DNA of 64,000 nucleotides from Lenzites betulinus (taxonomy: Eukaryota; Basidiomycota; Agaricomycetes; Polyporales; Polyporaceae): assembly GCA_022264855.1 (NCBI GenBank), contig JABYQU010000023.1, positions 248,001-312,000 of the forward strand, written 5' to 3'. Under the pieces are notes generated by a model. That model made no database searches. It worked only from the letters and a program-made list of their open reading frames with translations, and was not told the DNA's origin. A program made the translations under genes and the position numbers. Shown piece after piece: positions 60,946-64,000 of the stretch. Within the stretch, counting starts at the first letter, position 1. The number at the start of each line of letters is the position of its first letter.

Positions 60946-62786
60946 ATGTCCGGAAGACTTCCTGCGGTCAATTCGCTGAATGTCCGCTCACGCTCGGCGA
61001 CACCCGCGGCCAACAATGCTCGTCCGCATCCATACGCGAACAGTCGACGACACAGTCCAGCATCCAGCATCCACCTCCTCGCCGAGTCCGCCCTTGCCAC
61101 TCATCCCTCTGTGTCTTCGAGGCCTTCCAACATATACAATGGTCCTGGCCCGAACTACGACAACATCAGCCCCACCAACAGCAGCGCTACTCCATCCCTC
61201 GCAAGTTTCGGTGCCAGCTCACTCCCTCACGACACCCTTGCCCAGGACGTTCCTACAGCCCCATCGATGCTCCCGACTAGGCGTTCTCTAGCCCGTGGGC
61301 AGGGGAATACTGACATCGACACTCAGTTTCCGTTGTTGGGCATGCGCCCGTCGAGCCGTACACAGGATGAGGTGTACCTGGATAGTGTGCCATGCTACCA
61401 GACGCCACCTCGCAATACAAGCCCTCACCAGCCAACCCGGGAGCTCGAGATGCTCATTTCAAAATTCCACCTGGACGACCAGCGTCAGAGCATCCATGAA
61501 TTCACTGAGGTGCGTTGGCGTCTTTCTTTAGCAGCCCCGGCTCCACATCTGATAGCATACCTAACTTCTGCAGATGCCTCTTGAGCACATGCTCACAGTG
61601 CTATTCATGCAGAACCTCCGCTTAGCAGCTCGCTTCGATGCTGTAGCCTTAGAGGTCTCCGCGCTGCAACCGCGCTTGTCGAACATCGAGGATCATACGT
61701 CCGCTGCATGGACGCCCTCCAAGGCACAGTCGGTACGCTACTACTTCTGCGCTGTTAACATCAATTGACAACTCATCATTACGCTAGAAACTCGCCCGTG
61801 CCATTGCTCGGCACTACCTCCTCAAACCGGTGAGCACCTACACACGTGTAGGTAACCTGACGAGGGTACGCTGCGCCTCGCCTTTTTAATCATGAACTAC
61901 TAATTCGAACCGTCACATGTCAGAAATATATCCGCAACAACGCAGACAAGATGCGTCTGCGTATCTACCGGGAGGACATGACGGCCCGTGTTACCCTCAA
62001 CGACTATATCGACGAACAGGTCAGCCAGCTCAAGAGCTCGTTTCGCAAAGCTGTACGTCGCGGCTTCTCCTTCCCATCCTATCTCTCGCCGCCGGCGCTG
62101 ACCTGATACTGCAGATTTTTGCATCTTGCCGCAAGAAGACATCTCTTCGAGCCTTTGCACGGAACATGCTAGATAATTACCACATCCCGCCTGTCCCGAT
62201 TGAGGTCCCCCTCGCGGTCTTGGGAACGTTGGCGCTGCTAGTATGTAGATCGTACTCTGGCCATAATACGTGTATGCGCTGACGACCGGCATAGCGTGAG
62301 ATTGCTGAACCACTTTGCAACAAGGCGAATCCGAAAGGCGGCGATACAGGCTTCTGGAAGGATGTCGAGGCGCGTCTTTTGAAGCTTTACGAAGAGTTAG
62401 AGTGCAACAACAGACTCACCGATGCAAAATGGATCGAGTATGTTTCTTGTGGGTGCATTCGGTTTCTCATCACTAACACTTCGTGCAGGTGGGCCCGCGA
62501 GATGGTCGCTAAGGATGTTCTGAATTTCGCGGTGGGAAGCAACGCTAATGCTATTCGAGCGATGACGCGGGACGAGCTCAATGCTCTTGTAGGCTTGTCA
62601 GCTAACGACACCCCGATGGACGACGACCACGGATTTCAAGACCCGGATGAGAACATTCATGATCCCGACGATCAGCTCGATGGGCCTACCATCTCGGAAG
62701 AAACGGAGGAGCCCCGCAACAACGGCGACTACGACGGGGATATCGACGTTGACGCACTCCCGGCTGACACTACCGCTGCTGACTGA
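60946..62786 (+). CDS. Transposon-encoded second protein, function unknown
   Basis: Seven exons (60946-61509, 61574-61732, 61788-61829, 61924-62052, 62115-62240, 62295-62437, 62489-62786) sum to 1,461 nt, giving 486 residues, with all junctions GT..AG and frame kept. The N-terminal 180 residues are Ser/Pro/Asn-rich and probably disordered. A helical middle follows (ELEMLISKFHLDDQRQS, MLTVLFMQNLRLAARFD, LNDYIDEQVSQLKSSFRK), then FWKDVEARLLKLYEELECNN and a very acidic C-terminus. I recognise no catalytic domain. It sits in the same orientation as the transposase inside the same inverted repeats, so it is probably part of the element. A DNA-binding helper like TNPA of CACTA elements is one possibility. 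Confidence 0.75.
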
Positions 62787-63070
62787 GTGTAGTATTGTAG
62801 CTCACGTTTGGCATATGTCTTCCCTTCGAGGCTCTCTATAATATATCTCATCTTCTAATACATCCTATAAGCTTGAATCGCGTACGGATTGCATCACACA
62901 AAACGGAATGAGGAGCGCAAGCGTCGACGTAGATATTGACAGCCACAGCGCGCGAAACACGGGGCACTGGGGCTACACCTATTACCATATATATCGACAT
63001 TTTCGGCCCCATGCCCTAGGTGGTGAGGTTGCTAGCTTTGAACTGGGCGATCCAGTGAAATTGAGCTGGC
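62787..63070. other. Transposon right internal spacer
   Basis: 284 bp between the second gene's stop and the right subterminal repeats. No feature seen. Confidence 0.4.
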
Positions 63071-63219
63071 CTGCCGCACCAGTGGAATCCAGCTGGGTCG
63101 GCGCTGGATATTGGCGTCCATCAAGCCACCTGGATTCCAGAGGAATCATGATCACCTGTGTAATTCAGAAGGTCCCCATATAATTAGCTGGCTGTAGGGC
63201 GGCATTAGTCCGTGATTAG
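63071..63219 (-). repeat. Right terminal and subterminal inverted repeat
   Basis: Read on the minus strand it carries the same order as the left end: CTAAT-type outer units, the 36-bp block (63126-63161), two CTGG[AT][AT]TCCA motifs (63130-63140, 63082-63092) and GGTGCGGCAG (63071-63080). Spacing of the paired motifs is 48 bp against 49 bp on the left. Confidence 0.8.
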
Positions 63220-64000
63220 CACTATTATATGCTATGCTCATCGGTGATACTGCATTTATGGTCTGCCTTTGAATCACACAAGAGAGCTGAAGGACACAAA
63301 GATATATTCAACAACTACAAATATACATAGTGTACAACGCAGCAGTCGGAAAATGGAACCGGGAGCGGGAAAGCTACAGAATGTATGGACATGGTCATAC
63401 CAGGAGGAAGACATAAGCGAAGTCTAACAGACCCAGTGCAGTACATAACAAAGCACACTAGACAGACATAGTCGTCTGATAGAGATCCAGAGTGACACAG
63501 TAGGCTAAGACGGAAACCAGCGGTGCAAGAACAAGGCTAGTCAAGGGCACCAGAGACGAGACGGTCGCACAAGGTCTAGTTCATGACTCAGTGTCACTGC
63601 CGAGCTGTGATCGTTCCTCACAAGAGCCATACAGAAGCCAGCACAAGTAGAGCTTACATTGGAGCTGTTTGACTCGAAGGCTAGGTTGCAGGATGTAGCC
63701 CAAGCGAAGACAAAGCAAGAACGTGAGCACGCAGGTACAAGTTATGTCGAAACTTCTAGGCTTTCACAAGGCGTCAAGACTACAAACTAGAACGAGTGCA
63801 CACAGTTGAACACAGACGCGAACGTGCAAGACGGGTGCATAGACGTGGTGGTGGGAGGATGAGGGACGCTCGACGACGCCAGCTCACTCGTATTACGACT
63901 CGCATGGTGTAAGCGCCCATATTTAGGGCAGGCTGTTCTGAACTTGGCCTTTCGACTCCGAGATGCTTGCACGTTCCTAGTAGTACTATCAGCAGAACTT
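63220..64000. other. Intergenic right of transposon
   Basis: 781 bp to the window end. Begins with CA, the second possible copy of the target-site duplication. No coding region, tRNA or repeat recognised; the base composition is lower in GC than the genes to the left. Confidence 0.45.

Larger units (their letters stand above)
54227..63219. mobile_element. Large DNA transposon with terminal inverted repeats, CACTA/CMC-like
   Basis: The ends begin CTAAT on the left and, read inward on the other strand, CTAAT on the right. Inverted similarity continues patchily for about 170 bp. Its core is a 36-bp block at 54286-54321 matching 63126-63161 at 35 of 36 positions, each about 59 bp from its end. 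Both ends are flanked by CA in direct orientation, consistent with a 2-bp target-site duplication. Inside are an intact transposase gene and a second intact gene, both on the plus strand. Total length 8,993 bp. The family assignment is from remembered protein motifs, not a search. Nothing inside looks broken. Confidence 0.85.

Overview
The window looks like a basidiomycete fungal chromosome, most likely an Agaricomycete. The basis is GC-rich exons broken by many 45-70 nt introns with GT..AG ends and CTRAY branch points, fungal housekeeping genes, and a large DNA transposon of a type I associate with mushroom-forming fungi. There are no operons; genes lie on both strands. All gene models come from reading ORFs, splice sites and remembered protein families. 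No database search was run. Models whose exon sums I checked and found divisible by three are RPS4, the acyl-CoA synthetase, the RRT8-like gene, the LPX1-like gene, the 52-53 kb orphan and both transposon genes.

Layout. 1-1969 (+): 3' part of a phenol 2-monooxygenase-like flavoenzyme. 2442-9126 (-): HECT ubiquitin ligase UFD4/TRIP12. 9619-12701 (-): G-patch splicing factor NTR1/TFIP11. 12972-14131 (+): ribosomal protein RPS4, divergent from NTR1. 14647-17515 (+): PSO2/SNM1 crosslink-repair nuclease. 17658-20494: two tRNA-Pro(AGG) genes in opposite orientation, flanking a strong U1 snRNA candidate with its own TATA box and the proteasome ATPase RPT4. 21280-24309 (+): peroxisomal acyl-CoA synthetase ending in SKL. 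24632-26971 (-): carnitine acetyltransferase ending in AKL. 27707-32587 (-): ROM2-type Rho1 GEF. 32979-36528 (-): SEC1. 37017-38948 (-): GPI-anchored chitin deacetylase. 39974-40988 (+): RRT8/LDS-like membrane protein. 42412-43809 (+): LPX1-like hydrolase ending in ARL. 43.8-46.2 kb: repeat-rich and gene-poor. 46217-51624 (+): tandem carboxypeptidase S paralogues. 52272-53338 (+): five-exon orphan gene. 54227-63219: apparently intact 9.0 kb transposon with inverted ends, a 1,499-residue transposase and a 486-residue second protein. 63220-64000: no gene seen.

Functional themes. Three proteins carry peroxisomal PTS1 ends, covering fatty-acid activation, acetyl-unit export and a lipase-like hydrolase. 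ROM2, SEC1 and the chitin deacetylase serve cell-wall signalling, secretion and wall remodelling. UFD4 and RPT4 belong to the ubiquitin-proteasome route, and their yeast counterparts bind each other. NTR1 and U1 belong to the spliceosome. Whether these proximities mean anything cannot be told from one window.

The most unusual observations are a 1-nt micro-exon needed to keep the acyl-CoA synthetase in frame, the complete two-gene transposon, and the U1 RNA with a poor Sm site.
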